From positions 1-64,000 of the forward strand of contig DATJOJ010000020.1 in the NCBI GenBank assembly GCA_035507035.1: a stretch of 64,000 nt of DNA, written 5' to 3'. The translations under genes and the position numbers were made by a program. The first letter of the stretch is position 1; the number at the start of each line of letters is the position of its first letter. Under the pieces are notes generated by a model. The model was not told the origin of the DNA and did not search any database. It saw only the letters and a program-made list of their open reading frames with translations. Source of the stretch: DATJOJ01 sp035507035 (GTDB lineage: Bacteria > Acidobacteriota > Terriglobia > Terriglobales > Acidobacteriaceae). This document shows, in pieces, positions 7,409 through 14,979 of the stretch.

Positions 7409-9019
7409 TTAGCGAACAGGCTTGCCCCAGCCGCCTCCGCCCGGAGTCTCGATGCGGATTCGCTCGCCCTTGCGTAAGCGGATGTTGAATTTGCCAGGCA
7501 ATTCCTGCTGAGAGCCATCGACTCGGATGGCGATGGTTTTTCCAGGTGAGCCGGCTCCCCCACCGCTAAGGCCATAGGGGCCGCGCTCACGGCGATCGGC
7601 GAGAAGCGTGAATTCGGAATCAGTTAAGACTTCGATTTCGCGAACAATGCCGTCACCGCCCCTGAACTGTCCAGTTCCCCCGCTATCGGAACGCAAAGAG
7701 TATCGGCGAACTCGGAAAGGATAGGCGTGCTCAAGCGCCTCGACGGGAGTGTTGAGCGAGTTAGTCATATGCGTGTGAACGCCAGAAACGCCCGCCTTGG
7801 TTGGACGCGCTCCCATTCCACCGGCGATGGTTTCGTAATACGCAAAAGGCTCGTTCGTGCGCGGATCGATTCCGCCGATGGTCAGATTGTTCATGGTTCC
7901 TGATGCTGCAGCGGGAATGCGATGGGGAATTGCCTGGACCAAAGCTCGCAACAAAACATCGACAATACGCTGGGAGGTTTCGACGTTGCCTCCAGCGACC
8001 GCAGCGGGAGGACGTGCGTTGACAACGGTTCTCTCCGGGGCGACGACTTTAATGGGGCGCATTAAACCCGCGGTCGCAGGAACATCTTCTGCCAGCAGAC
8101 AACGGAAGACATAAGAACATGCTGAGTAGGTGATCGCTTCCACAGCGTTGACGCTTCCCTGCACTTGGGGGTCGCTGCCGTTGAAATCAACGACGACCGA
8201 TGTTCTTGGGCGGCTAGAGAATTTTATTGTTACCGCAATTTTCACCGGGGTGTCACTGACGCCATCGCTATCGAGGAAGTCCTCGGCAGCATATATTCCG
8301 ATCGGCACACGATGCAGAACGGCCTGCATCATTTCTTCGGAGTAGTCGAGCAATTCGCGCGCTGCACGGGTAGTTCGGCCGAGTCCGTAACGACCGCACA
8401 CCTCGGCCAGACGGTCCGCTCCGGTGTGGCAGGCAGCAATCTGGGCACCGAGATCGCCTTCGCGTTCGACCGGAGTGCGAACATTGTTCAGCAACAGCGC
8501 CAGAATATCGTTCTGAATCTTCCCGCCGCTCATAATTCTCACTGGAGGGATGCGCAAGCCTTCCTGATAGATCTCGTGGCAGAGGCCCATGGAACCCGGA
8601 TATGTGCCGCCGACATCGGCGTGATGCGCACGCGAAGCCACGAAGAAATCGGGTTGCTTTTTCTTTCGTGAAACGAAGACCGGAGCCACCAGGGTAATGT
8701 CTGGCAGGTGAGTTCCGCCGGCGAAGGGATCGTTGAGCATGGCGACATCGTCCGGGCCGAGGGCCATCCGGTCGAGCACAGCGCGAACCGACATGGGCAT
8801 CGAGCCAAGATGCACGGGCATGTGATCCCCCATGGCGATGACTTCTCCGAGGCGATCGAAGACAGCGCAGGAATAATCGCGGCGCTCTTTGATGTTGGGT
8901 GAAAACGCGGTGCGCCGCAATGCCGCGCCCATTTCTTCGGCGATAGAGTGAAAAATGTTCTTGAAAATTTCGAGTTCGATGGGATCGCGACGCATATTTT
9001 CGAGGTCAGTGTATGTCAT
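7409..9019 (-). CDS. Hydantoinase B / 5-oxoprolinase beta-type subunit (HyuB family)
   Basis: The protein (536 residues from the ATG at 9019) matches the HyuB family. It has DPIELEIFKNIFHSIAEEMG at the N-terminus, then SPNIKERRDYSCAVFD, HMPVHLGSM, and NDPFAGGTHLPDI with the following THHADVGG-like ARAHHADVGGTYPGSM. The C-terminus ends in the Gly-rich TPGGGGWG. These enzymes hydrolyse cyclic amides such as hydantoins or 5-oxoproline with ATP, normally as a pair with HyuA. No HyuA gene lies beside it here, so the substrate is unknown and the partner must be elsewhere. An alternative start is the ATG at 8995, and an in-frame codon at 9112 would add a poorly conserved leader. Confidence 0.9.
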   Translation of the reverse strand: MTYTDLENMRRDPIELEIFKNIFHSIAEEMGAALRRTAFSPNIKERRDYSCAVFDRLGEVIAMGDHMPVHLGSMPMSVRAVLDRMALGPDDVAMLNDPFAGGTHLPDITLVAPVFVSRKKKQPDFFVASRAHHADVGGTYPGSMGLCHEIYQEGLRIPPVRIMSGGKIQNDILALLLNNVRTPVEREGDLGAQIAACHTGADRLAEVCGRYGLGRTTRAARELLDYSEEMMQAVLHRVPIGIYAAEDFLDSDGVSDTPVKIAVTIKFSSRPRTSVVVDFNGSDPQVQGSVNAVEAITYSACSYVFRCLLAEDVPATAGLMRPIKVVAPERTVVNARPPAAVAGGNVETSQRIVDVLLRALVQAIPHRIPAAASGTMNNLTIGGIDPRTNEPFAYYETIAGGMGARPTKAGVSGVHTHMTNSLNTPVEALEHAYPFRVRRYSLRSDSGGTGQFRGGDGIVREIEVLTDSEFTLLADRRERGPYGLSGGGAGSPGKTIAIRVDGSQQELPGKFNIRLRKGERIRIETPGGGGWGKPVR

Positions 9020-9179
9020 CCGACGACAGACAGTCGCCTGAAAAGAAAATACGTCATGCAGAATTTTGTTGACATTAGAAATATTGCTGCGCAATATCGG
9101 AGTGTGACACATCGCCGGGACTGAAGGCGATGGGAAGTTTTGAGCAGTGCAAGGGAAAATCGTTCACGGAGGAAACATA

Positions 9180-9221
9180 ATGCCAGCGAAGAAGAAAGCT
9201 GCCAAGAAAAAGAAACACTAA
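9180..9221 (+). CDS. Thirteen-residue Lys/Ala peptide with its own RBS and terminator
   Basis: The ATG at 9180 is preceded by GGAGG seven bases upstream and opens the 13-codon frame MPAKKKAAKKKKH, followed by TAA. Forty bases downstream lies a strong stem-loop with a T-run. A near-ideal ribosome site, a tiny frame and a terminator within 130 bp argue for an expressed micro-gene or for a small RNA with a peptide. The Lys-rich sequence is like a histone-H1 tail. It lies in the short plus-strand gap between two minus-strand genes (hyuB-like and flgJ-like), in opposite orientation to both. Confidence 0.5.
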   Translation: MPAKKKAAKKKKH

Positions 9222-9262
9222 CCGTCGCGCGAGGGTGAACCTCGCAGGTCGGAGATTATGAG

Positions 9263-9294
9263 AAGCCTCTTGCATTTTGCGAGAGGCTTTTTAG
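9263..9294 (+). terminator. Rho-independent terminator after the 13-codon ORF
   Basis: The stem AAGCCTCTTGCA pairs with TGCGAGAGGCTT around a TTT loop (12 bp including one G-T wobble) and is followed by TTTTTAG on the plus strand. Read on the minus strand the stem has no T-run, so it serves the plus-strand micro-gene. It abuts the stop codon of flgJ. Confidence 0.8.
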
Positions 9295-9611
9295 TTTGGT
9301 GCGGGCGCAGCCAGGTCGGGGCTCGACAGTTTGCGGATGATGAGATCGGAGATTCCGAGAGCCTTGCTGTTCGCCAAGGTACTCGAAAGAGCTTGCATGC
9401 CGAGATAGTGATAGTTATCCGATTCGGAATCCGGTTTCTTGCCCGGCAGCGAGGAGAATGATTGCTCGAGAGGCCCGAGCATCGTGTTGAGGAGCACAGC
9501 TTCGAACTCGTGTGCGGCGTGAACGACTTTACGGGCGTGAACGACTTTACGGGCGTGAATGGCGGTATCGGAATCAGCAGGAGTTGTCTTCGACATCAGG
9601 ATTGGGGTCAT
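9291..9611 (-). CDS. flgJ: Flagellar rod-binding protein (FlgJ N-terminal domain type)
   Basis: The 106-residue protein carries the rod-binding domain: HEFEAVLLNTMLGPLEQSF, then NYHYLGMQALSSTLANSKALGISDLI. This domain caps the growing rod in the periplasm. The C-terminal muramidase domain of enterobacterial FlgJ is absent, which is common outside Gammaproteobacteria; a separate hydrolase must then open the peptidoglycan. Near the N-terminus the hexapeptide ARKVVH is repeated in tandem, matching an 18-bp direct repeat at about 9523-9560. The start overlaps the flgI stop region at 9611, and it is the last gene of the flagellar array. Confidence 0.88.
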   Translation of the reverse strand: MTPILMSKTTPADSDTAIHARKVVHARKVVHAAHEFEAVLLNTMLGPLEQSFSSLPGKKPDSESDNYHYLGMQALSSTLANSKALGISDLIIRKLSSPDLAAPAPN

Positions 9612-10723
9612 TAGATCACCTCGAGATCGGCTTGCAGCGCACCAGCTGCCTTGATCGCCTGCAGAATCGCGATGACATCGCGGGCAGTCGCGCCAATTCT
9701 TTGCAATCCGCCTACGAGTTGTTCGACACTGGCGCCTTCGGTCAACTCAACCCGCTGGGCTGGCGACTCCTGCGCTTTGAGGTTTTGTTCCGGAATGACG
9801 GCGGTGCTTCCGCGAGAAAGTGGATTCGGTTGTGAGACGGCGTACTCCGTGGCCACTTCGATGGAGAAATTGCCGTGCAAGATGGAGACTGCGCCCAAGC
9901 GTACATCTCGGCCCATGACCACGGTACCAGTGCGTTCGTTGACGACTACTTTCGCGCGGCGGTGAACTTCGACGGTTAAATTTTCCACGCGCGCGAGCAG
10001 AGAGGTAACACTGCCCTGATCGCTGATGTTGTTGAGATCGATCCGGCGGCTGTCGACGACGGAGGCAATCGGCTTTCCCAGTTCGTTATTGATGACCGCA
10101 GCCATCTCCTCGGCCGTCGTGAAATTAGGATCACTCAGCATGAGGGAAAGACGCGGAAGGGTGCGGAGGTCGAGTGAGGTATCACGCTCCACAATACCTC
10201 CGGCTGGAATTCGGCCGGCGGTGGGATGGTTCATCTGTTTGCTATTTCCGCCTGCCCCGGCCGTATATCCGCCGAGCACGAGGGGGCCTTGCGCTGCCGC
10301 ATAGACGTTTCCGTCCGCGCCATAAAGCGGAGTGAGCACCAGTAGGCCACCTTGCAAACTTTTAGCATCGCCTATCGAGCCCACCGTGACGTCGATGTGA
10401 GTTCCTGGGGTTGCAAAGGGAGGAAGGCTGGCGGTGACGAAAACCGCAGCCACATTCTTGATCATGATGGTGGTTGGGCTAGGTAATTTCACTCCCATGT
10501 GTTGCAGAATATTGGCGAGGGTTTGGGTGCTGAACATGGTTTGCTGACTGTCTCCGGTCCCTTTTAGTCCGACGACCATGCCATAACCCAGAATGGGGTT
10601 ATCGCGCACGCCTTCGATGGAAGTTACATCGCGAATGAGCGCTTTGTGGACCGCTTCTTCGGCTTGCACGGGGGAAGGCTGAATCAAATTCAACATCAGA
10701 AGAATGGCAAGAAGACGCTTCAT
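9611..10723 (-). CDS. flgI: Flagellar P-ring protein
   Basis: FlgI forms the periplasmic P-ring bushing around the rod. The 370 residues match the family length. A signal peptide of about 21 residues ends in PVQA; the mature protein starts with the hallmark RDVTSIEGVRDNPILGYGMVVGLKGTGDS. Further family blocks are MGVKLPSPTTIMIKNVAAVFVTA and, near the C-terminus, VEQLVGGLQRIGATARDVIAILQAIKAAGALQAD-type sequence. It lies between flgH (11 bp upstream) and flgJ. Confidence 0.97.
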   Translation of the reverse strand: MKRLLAILLMLNLIQPSPVQAEEAVHKALIRDVTSIEGVRDNPILGYGMVVGLKGTGDSQQTMFSTQTLANILQHMGVKLPSPTTIMIKNVAAVFVTASLPPFATPGTHIDVTVGSIGDAKSLQGGLLVLTPLYGADGNVYAAAQGPLVLGGYTAGAGGNSKQMNHPTAGRIPAGGIVERDTSLDLRTLPRLSLMLSDPNFTTAEEMAAVINNELGKPIASVVDSRRIDLNNISDQGSVTSLLARVENLTVEVHRRAKVVVNERTGTVVMGRDVRLGAVSILHGNFSIEVATEYAVSQPNPLSRGSTAVIPEQNLKAQESPAQRVELTEGASVEQLVGGLQRIGATARDVIAILQAIKAAGALQADLEVI

Positions 10724-10733
10724 AACCCTCTCT

Positions 10734-11423
10734 CTAAAAGCCCAGGACGCGGAGAATGCCGCGAACGATTATGTTTGGCGGGTGCGTGCCGTCACTCAGC
10801 ACACCTTTGCCCTTGAGTTGCAGTTCCAGGTCGGCAATGTTGTTCGATGGAACGCTGTTGTCCGGGGCAATGTCGCCGGTGCGGACAAGACCGCGGATCA
10901 CAATGGTTTGCTTTTCGTTGTTCATCGTCATTTGGCGTTCGGCCTCAACCACGAGCAAGCCGCTGGATAGAACGGCAACCACTCGGCCGGCTAGAGTGGT
11001 TTGCAAGCTCGAGGTCGTGGAAGCTTGCGACTTGCCTGACAAGGTTTGCGCCGAAGTCGGAGAAAAGAGTTGTTCCACGCCGCCGGTTTTCAGCTTCCCT
11101 GGTAGCGCGCTGATACCTGAACTCGCGGAAAAGTTGCGCGCAGTGGATACGCTGGCTGCGTTGCTTGCAGTAAGGTCGTGGACGATGACAATCGTGATCA
11201 GATCGCCGATTCGGGCAGCTTTGTAATCTGCCGTCAGATAAGCCAAGCGGCCGCCATCTTGCCAGAGACTGCCGGGGCTGCCCGAAGCCGGCTCGATGGC
11301 TTGCCGCTCTACGCGTTCGACGTACATAGCCAGGCTTTCCTGTTGGACGTTTTTCTGCTTGGCAAAGGCAGCGGCGGTCAGGAGAAGAATAGCGAATAGA
11401 AGTCTTAAATGGTTGCGCAGCAT
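10734..11423 (-). CDS. flgH: Flagellar L-ring protein without lipobox
   Basis: FlgH forms the outer-membrane L-ring. The 229 residues contain the family core SLWQDGGRLAYLTADYKAARIGDLITI and the later LSSGLLVVEAERQMTMNNEKQTIVIRGLVR, DIAPDNSVPSNNIAD and the C-terminal GILRVLGF block. The N-terminus is a signal peptide (LLFAILLLTAAAFA), but there is no lipobox and no cysteine anywhere in the protein. E. coli FlgH is a lipoprotein, so ring anchoring may differ here. It sits between flgA (1-bp gap) and flgI, the usual order. Confidence 0.95.
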   Translation of the reverse strand: MLRNHLRLLFAILLLTAAAFAKQKNVQQESLAMYVERVERQAIEPASGSPGSLWQDGGRLAYLTADYKAARIGDLITIVIVHDLTASNAASVSTARNFSASSGISALPGKLKTGGVEQLFSPTSAQTLSGKSQASTTSSLQTTLAGRVVAVLSSGLLVVEAERQMTMNNEKQTIVIRGLVRTGDIAPDNSVPSNNIADLELQLKGKGVLSDGTHPPNIIVRGILRVLGF

Positions 11424-11424
11424 A

Positions 11425-12258
11425 TCAGGACTCCAGCTTGCTCCACAGCAGGTCGCGGCTCATAACCTGGGCGCGAAAGACCTGGGCACTACCGATCTGG
11501 CGGACGCGTATAGTCTCGCCCATGCGTCCGTTTTGCAGGCAGATGACCAGGGCGGAAATCTGGATTCCATCGCCCTGGATCAGGAGCGGCATGCGGTGGC
11601 CAGCTTTAACCAGGACGAGAGCGTTGGCCTGAGCGACGCTCGTATTTCTTGCGGCAGCAAGGGCCCGATTAGGCGATTGTGAGGCCTGCACAATCACGCT
11701 CGCAGGCAGTTCGGAGGAGACGATGAAGTCCGGGCATACTTGGGGTTTTTTACAGCGAAAATGAAATTGCAGGTGCTTCGTTGACGGATCCTGGTTGACG
11801 CTTCGGACTTCGAGTTCGGGATTAGCTTCCATGGTGGTGATGTCTTTGGGCCACGAAAAGATCGCATCGGACAGATCGGCATTTCCCTTCTGTCGAAGGA
11901 AGTGGGTGATCGCGTCGTGAATGGCAACCGACCTCAAGGTATATGCAAAGCGCGTAATTAAGACCTGATCGGGAACGATCACACGGCCAGCGAGTTCCGG
12001 ACGGGCACCAACGATCTCGGCGAGCTTTGCTTGTTCGAAAAGTCGCGTACTTCCACATTGCGGAGCGCGGCCGAGTTCGATTGCTTGAGCCCGGTGGACC
12101 AGTTCAGCGGAAGCTGTGGAGGGTAGCAGATCGGAGAGCCGAACGGTATCGGAGGATACGCCGGCGGTTTGACGCAGGACGACAACTTGCGCAGCCGCGG
12201 AACTCAGCAGCAGCCATCCAATCATGAGCAGCAAGGTTCTTTCATGCCATTCTTTCAT
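11425..12258 (-). CDS. flgA: Flagellar basal-body P-ring formation chaperone
   Basis: FlgA is a periplasmic chaperone that helps FlgI assemble. The start at 12258 is chosen because AAGGA lies nine bases upstream; an ATG at 12264 is also possible. The 277-residue product has a signal peptide (LLLMIGWLLLSSAAA), a divergent N-terminal domain, and a C-terminal SAF domain including AARNTSVAQANALVLVKAGH and IRVRQIGSAQVFRAQV, the most conserved part of the family. It lies between flgG and flgH. Confidence 0.9.
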   Translation of the reverse strand: MKEWHERTLLLMIGWLLLSSAAAQVVVLRQTAGVSSDTVRLSDLLPSTASAELVHRAQAIELGRAPQCGSTRLFEQAKLAEIVGARPELAGRVIVPDQVLITRFAYTLRSVAIHDAITHFLRQKGNADLSDAIFSWPKDITTMEANPELEVRSVNQDPSTKHLQFHFRCKKPQVCPDFIVSSELPASVIVQASQSPNRALAAARNTSVAQANALVLVKAGHRMPLLIQGDGIQISALVICLQNGRMGETIRVRQIGSAQVFRAQVMSRDLLWSKLES

Positions 12259-12269
12259 CGCCATCATCC

Positions 12270-13061
12270 TTAATGCGAGATCTGGTTGAGTTCCTGCATC
12301 ATGTCATCGGCGGCCTGCACAACGCGGGAGTTCGCCTCATAGGAACGTTGCGCCATGATCATCTCGACAAATTCCTCAACCACATCGACATTCGACTGCT
12401 CAAGATAACCTTGTTGAATGGAACCGAGACCTTCGCTTCCGCCGGGTGTACCGGCAATGGCATCGCCAGAGGCGGTGGTCGCTAGAAACTCGTTGGAACC
12501 GATGCTGTTCAGACCCCCGGGATTAGGGAACAACGCCAACTGGATGGTACCTACCTGCTGGGCGGCCTGTTGCCCGGTCTGAGTGATACTGACGGTGCCA
12601 TCCGAGCCCACCGTGATCGAAGTTGCTCCGGTGGGGATGGTGATCGAGGGAGTGATGGGATCTCCATCCGACGTCACTACGTTGCCGTTCGGATCGAGAT
12701 GGAAAGCTCCGCTTCGGGTATAGGCCGTCTCGCCGGAAGGCAGCGTCACCTGAAAGAAGCCGTTGCCTTGAATCGCCAGATCAAGAGTGTTTCCGGTCGC
12801 ACTGAGATTGCCTTGTAGTTGGACAACTTCAGTGGCGGCCGCGCGAGTTCCGAGTCCGACCTGCAAGCCAGCAACCAGGGTGGTTTGCTGCGTGGCAGCC
12901 GCGCCGGGCATTACGAGGTTTTGATAAAGCAGATCCTGAAATTGCACGCGGCGGCGGCGAAATCCGGTGGTGCTGGAGTTCGCGAGGTTGTTGGCCACGC
13001 TATCGAGATTCATTTGCTGTGCGCTCATGCCACTGGCAGCGGTATACAAAGCTCTCAACAT
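12270..13061 (-). CDS. flgG: Flagellar distal rod protein FlgG
   Basis: FlgG builds the distal rod. The 263 residues match the family. The N-terminus, LRALYTAASGMSAQQMNLDSVANNLANSSTTGFRRRRVQFQ, is a textbook FlgG start with the bacterial rod signature ANNLANxxTTGF, followed by YQNLVMPG. The C-terminus has QGYLEQSNVDVVEEFVEMIMAQRSYEANSRVVQAADDMMQ, the FlgG-type C-terminal helix. It lies 2 bp after flgF and just before flgA. Confidence 0.97.
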   Translation of the reverse strand: MLRALYTAASGMSAQQMNLDSVANNLANSSTTGFRRRRVQFQDLLYQNLVMPGAAATQQTTLVAGLQVGLGTRAAATEVVQLQGNLSATGNTLDLAIQGNGFFQVTLPSGETAYTRSGAFHLDPNGNVVTSDGDPITPSITIPTGATSITVGSDGTVSITQTGQQAAQQVGTIQLALFPNPGGLNSIGSNEFLATTASGDAIAGTPGGSEGLGSIQQGYLEQSNVDVVEEFVEMIMAQRSYEANSRVVQAADDMMQELNQISH

Positions 13062-13063
13062 AC

Positions 13064-13801
13064 TCAGGCTCCTACGTGGGGCAGATCGTTGGCTGCCACT
13101 TTATCGAAATTGGAGTGGAAGGCGTTCATGGCCTGCGTCAACATTTCCGCCCTCCGCTGTACCACGAGCAGGTTCACGATTGCGGAGATGGAATTCACAT
13201 TCGAGGCCTCAAGCATGCCCTGGCGCACACGAGATTCTGGGGACGGCCGCACCGCGATATCCGGGGCAGAATAATAAGAGTTGCCAACGGCGACCGGTGT
13301 AGCACCTGGGGTGAACTCTACGATCTTCAGCTTGCCGGCAACCGCTCCGTCGACCGAAAGCGTGCCGTCGGAACTGAATGACACGGTGCCGGCAGGAACG
13401 GTAATCACCCCTTGCTCTCCTAGCACCGCATCACCGGATGAGGTCAGGAGTTGGCCGTTCTTAGAAACTTGGAAGTTTCCATTGCGTGTGTAGAGCGTGC
13501 CTGCAGCAGCTTTGACGGCGAAGAAACCTGCGCCTTCGATGGCCAGATCGAAAGGATTGCCGGTGCGATCCAACGTGGCGGGAGTCAGATCGGTTCGACT
13601 TCCGCCCACAACGGAGAAATCATTGATTGCCTGGTTCAATGGGGCAGACGACTGGATTTGTGCCGGTAGAAACTCGCGAAACAGCGGCAACTGTCCTCGA
13701 TAACCAACGGTGTTGAGATTGGCGAGGTTATTAGCGATCAGTTCGAGAGCTTGGCTTTGAGCCTGCAAGCCAGCGCATGCCGCGTAATAGCCGCTGTTCA
13801 C
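13064..13801 (-). CDS. flgF: Flagellar proximal rod protein FlgF
   Basis: The GTG at 13801 is preceded by GGGAGAG, and the family N-terminus (NSGYYAACAGLQAQSQALELIANNLAN) begins there; the longer frame to 13915 adds an unrelated leader. The 245-residue product has the rod signature ANNLANLNTVGYRG, the central LAIEGAGFFAVKAAAGTLYTRNGNF and the C-terminal QGMLEASNVNSISAIVNLLVVQRRAEM. FlgF and FlgG have near-identical architecture; gene order (flgF then flgG) and the shorter, more divergent N-terminus favour FlgF. Confidence 0.92.
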   Translation of the reverse strand: MNSGYYAACAGLQAQSQALELIANNLANLNTVGYRGQLPLFREFLPAQIQSSAPLNQAINDFSVVGGSRTDLTPATLDRTGNPFDLAIEGAGFFAVKAAAGTLYTRNGNFQVSKNGQLLTSSGDAVLGEQGVITVPAGTVSFSSDGTLSVDGAVAGKLKIVEFTPGATPVAVGNSYYSAPDIAVRPSPESRVRQGMLEASNVNSISAIVNLLVVQRRAEMLTQAMNAFHSNFDKVAANDLPHVGA

Positions 13802-13988
13802 GTTTTTCTCTCCCGCTGAGACGAGAGCACGTGAAACACCATGTCGTTGCAGGTGAGAGTCAGGCGTAAGTTGAAGCGCCGACTGGGAAAGGCAGCGAGG
13901 ATCAACGATCCTCACTCACCGAATAGGAAGGCATTGCCGTTTGCTACGAAGGTGTAGGCAAAAGCTGCTACGACCAATCGGGTAAATC

Positions 13989-14474
13989 TCAAGAGTGAAG
14001 CTCGAGTGCGATGAGGAGCGGTTCGCCCTCGAAGCGAAAACTCACTTCGAGTGGAGCACTATCCGCCATCGACCGGCAGCTATAGTCCGAACCAGTGATC
14101 ACCGTGGGAACAGAGAGCATGCAGCCGTCGGCCATGCCGGCAAGCTTGTTCTTGAAATTACCAGCAACCATATTGGCGATTTCTCCAATCGCGTCCCACA
14201 TCTGCTGATCTTCTTCTTTGATCTCCATGCCAAGCATCTTGCCGGCCATCAATGCGGCGGACTGGGTCCCGCAGCGCAACGTCAGCAGGCCGCAAATCTG
14301 CCCAGCTAGCCCGACCATGGCGGTAAACTCACATGGCAAAGATGGTTCTTCGCCCCAAGCATCTAGCTTGCAGCCAAGCATGATTTCAAAAACTTCCCGG
14401 GCGGCCAACTCCAGCATAGGACGCCAGCCCTCGAGAGTTCCGTCATTCGCGCTGATAGGATTTGCGGTATTCAT
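13989..14474 (-). CDS. cheX: CheX/CheC-type chemotaxis phosphatase
   Basis: The CheC/CheX family dephosphorylates CheY-P. The start at 14474 overlaps the cheY stop as ATGA, a sign of translational coupling; the longer frame to 14693 is the antisense of cheY. The 161-residue protein shows the phosphatase signature with Glu98 and Asn101 in DAIGEIANMVAGNFKNKL, then Pro123 about 21 residues later, matching ExxN-(x)n-P. The fold is the CheC-like domain with MVGLAGQICGLLTLRC at the N-terminal part. Placement directly after cheY implies it acts on that response regulator. CheX against CheC cannot be separated with certainty. Confidence 0.87.
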   Translation of the reverse strand: MNTANPISANDGTLEGWRPMLELAAREVFEIMLGCKLDAWGEEPSLPCEFTAMVGLAGQICGLLTLRCGTQSAALMAGKMLGMEIKEEDQQMWDAIGEIANMVAGNFKNKLAGMADGCMLSVPTVITGSDYSCRSMADSAPLEVSFRFEGEPLLIALELHS

Positions 14475-14857
14475 TTCTTGCCATCCAGAAGAGGAATTAC
14501 GTGTTCTTTGACCTGTTCGGGCGTGAAGGGTTTGCGAATGTAGCCTTTGGCGCCGATGGAAAGCGCCTGGACTACATGCGACTCGCTCCCCTCGGTGGTA
14601 ATCATGACAACCGGAACGCCTTTGGCATTCTCCACGGTTTGCAGTTGTTTCAGGAATTCGATCCCGTCCATAACTGGCATGTTGATGTCGCACAGGACGA
14701 GGTCAGCACCGCTCTCTCTCAGGGCTCCGAGAGCTTCGGCGCCATTGCCGGCTTCGCGCACTTCGGCAAGATCGATACCCGCCTGGCGTATCGAGCGCTC
14801 CACAATCTTGCGCATGACGGAGGAATCGTCAACGATCAAGGCACGCACTTTTTTCAT
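14471..14857 (-). CDS. cheY: CheY-like single-domain response regulator
   Basis: The product is a lone receiver domain. From the ATG at 14857 it has the acidic pair Asp10-Asp11, phosphoacceptor Asp57 in LVLCDINMPVMDG, Thr87/Thr88 and Lys109 in IRKPF. It ends at 128 residues, with no output domain. In a flagellar operon such a protein binds the switch (FliM/FliN) to reverse rotation. It is coupled to cheX by a 4-base overlap. Three potential start codons (14866, 14863, 14857) lie within nine bases; the shortest fits the family. No cheA or receptor is in the window. Confidence 0.92.
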   Translation of the reverse strand: MKKVRALIVDDSSVMRKIVERSIRQAGIDLAEVREAGNGAEALGALRESGADLVLCDINMPVMDGIEFLKQLQTVENAKGVPVVMITTEGSESHVVQALSIGAKGYIRKPFTPEQVKEHVIPLLDGKK

Positions 14858-14979
14858 GGCCATCAACCCATCCAGAGGGTAATCAGCCGACGCAAACGAG
14901 GAGTTGGGAACTCACAAAACAGGTTCGCGGCGTTCTTGATTGCCGTCTTTCCATTTCATCGGCGAGGTTATCGAAGACT

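Noticed and set aside
8165..8671. 168-codon plus-strand frame inside the hyuB-like gene
   Set aside because: Antisense of a conserved gene and of non-protein-like composition.
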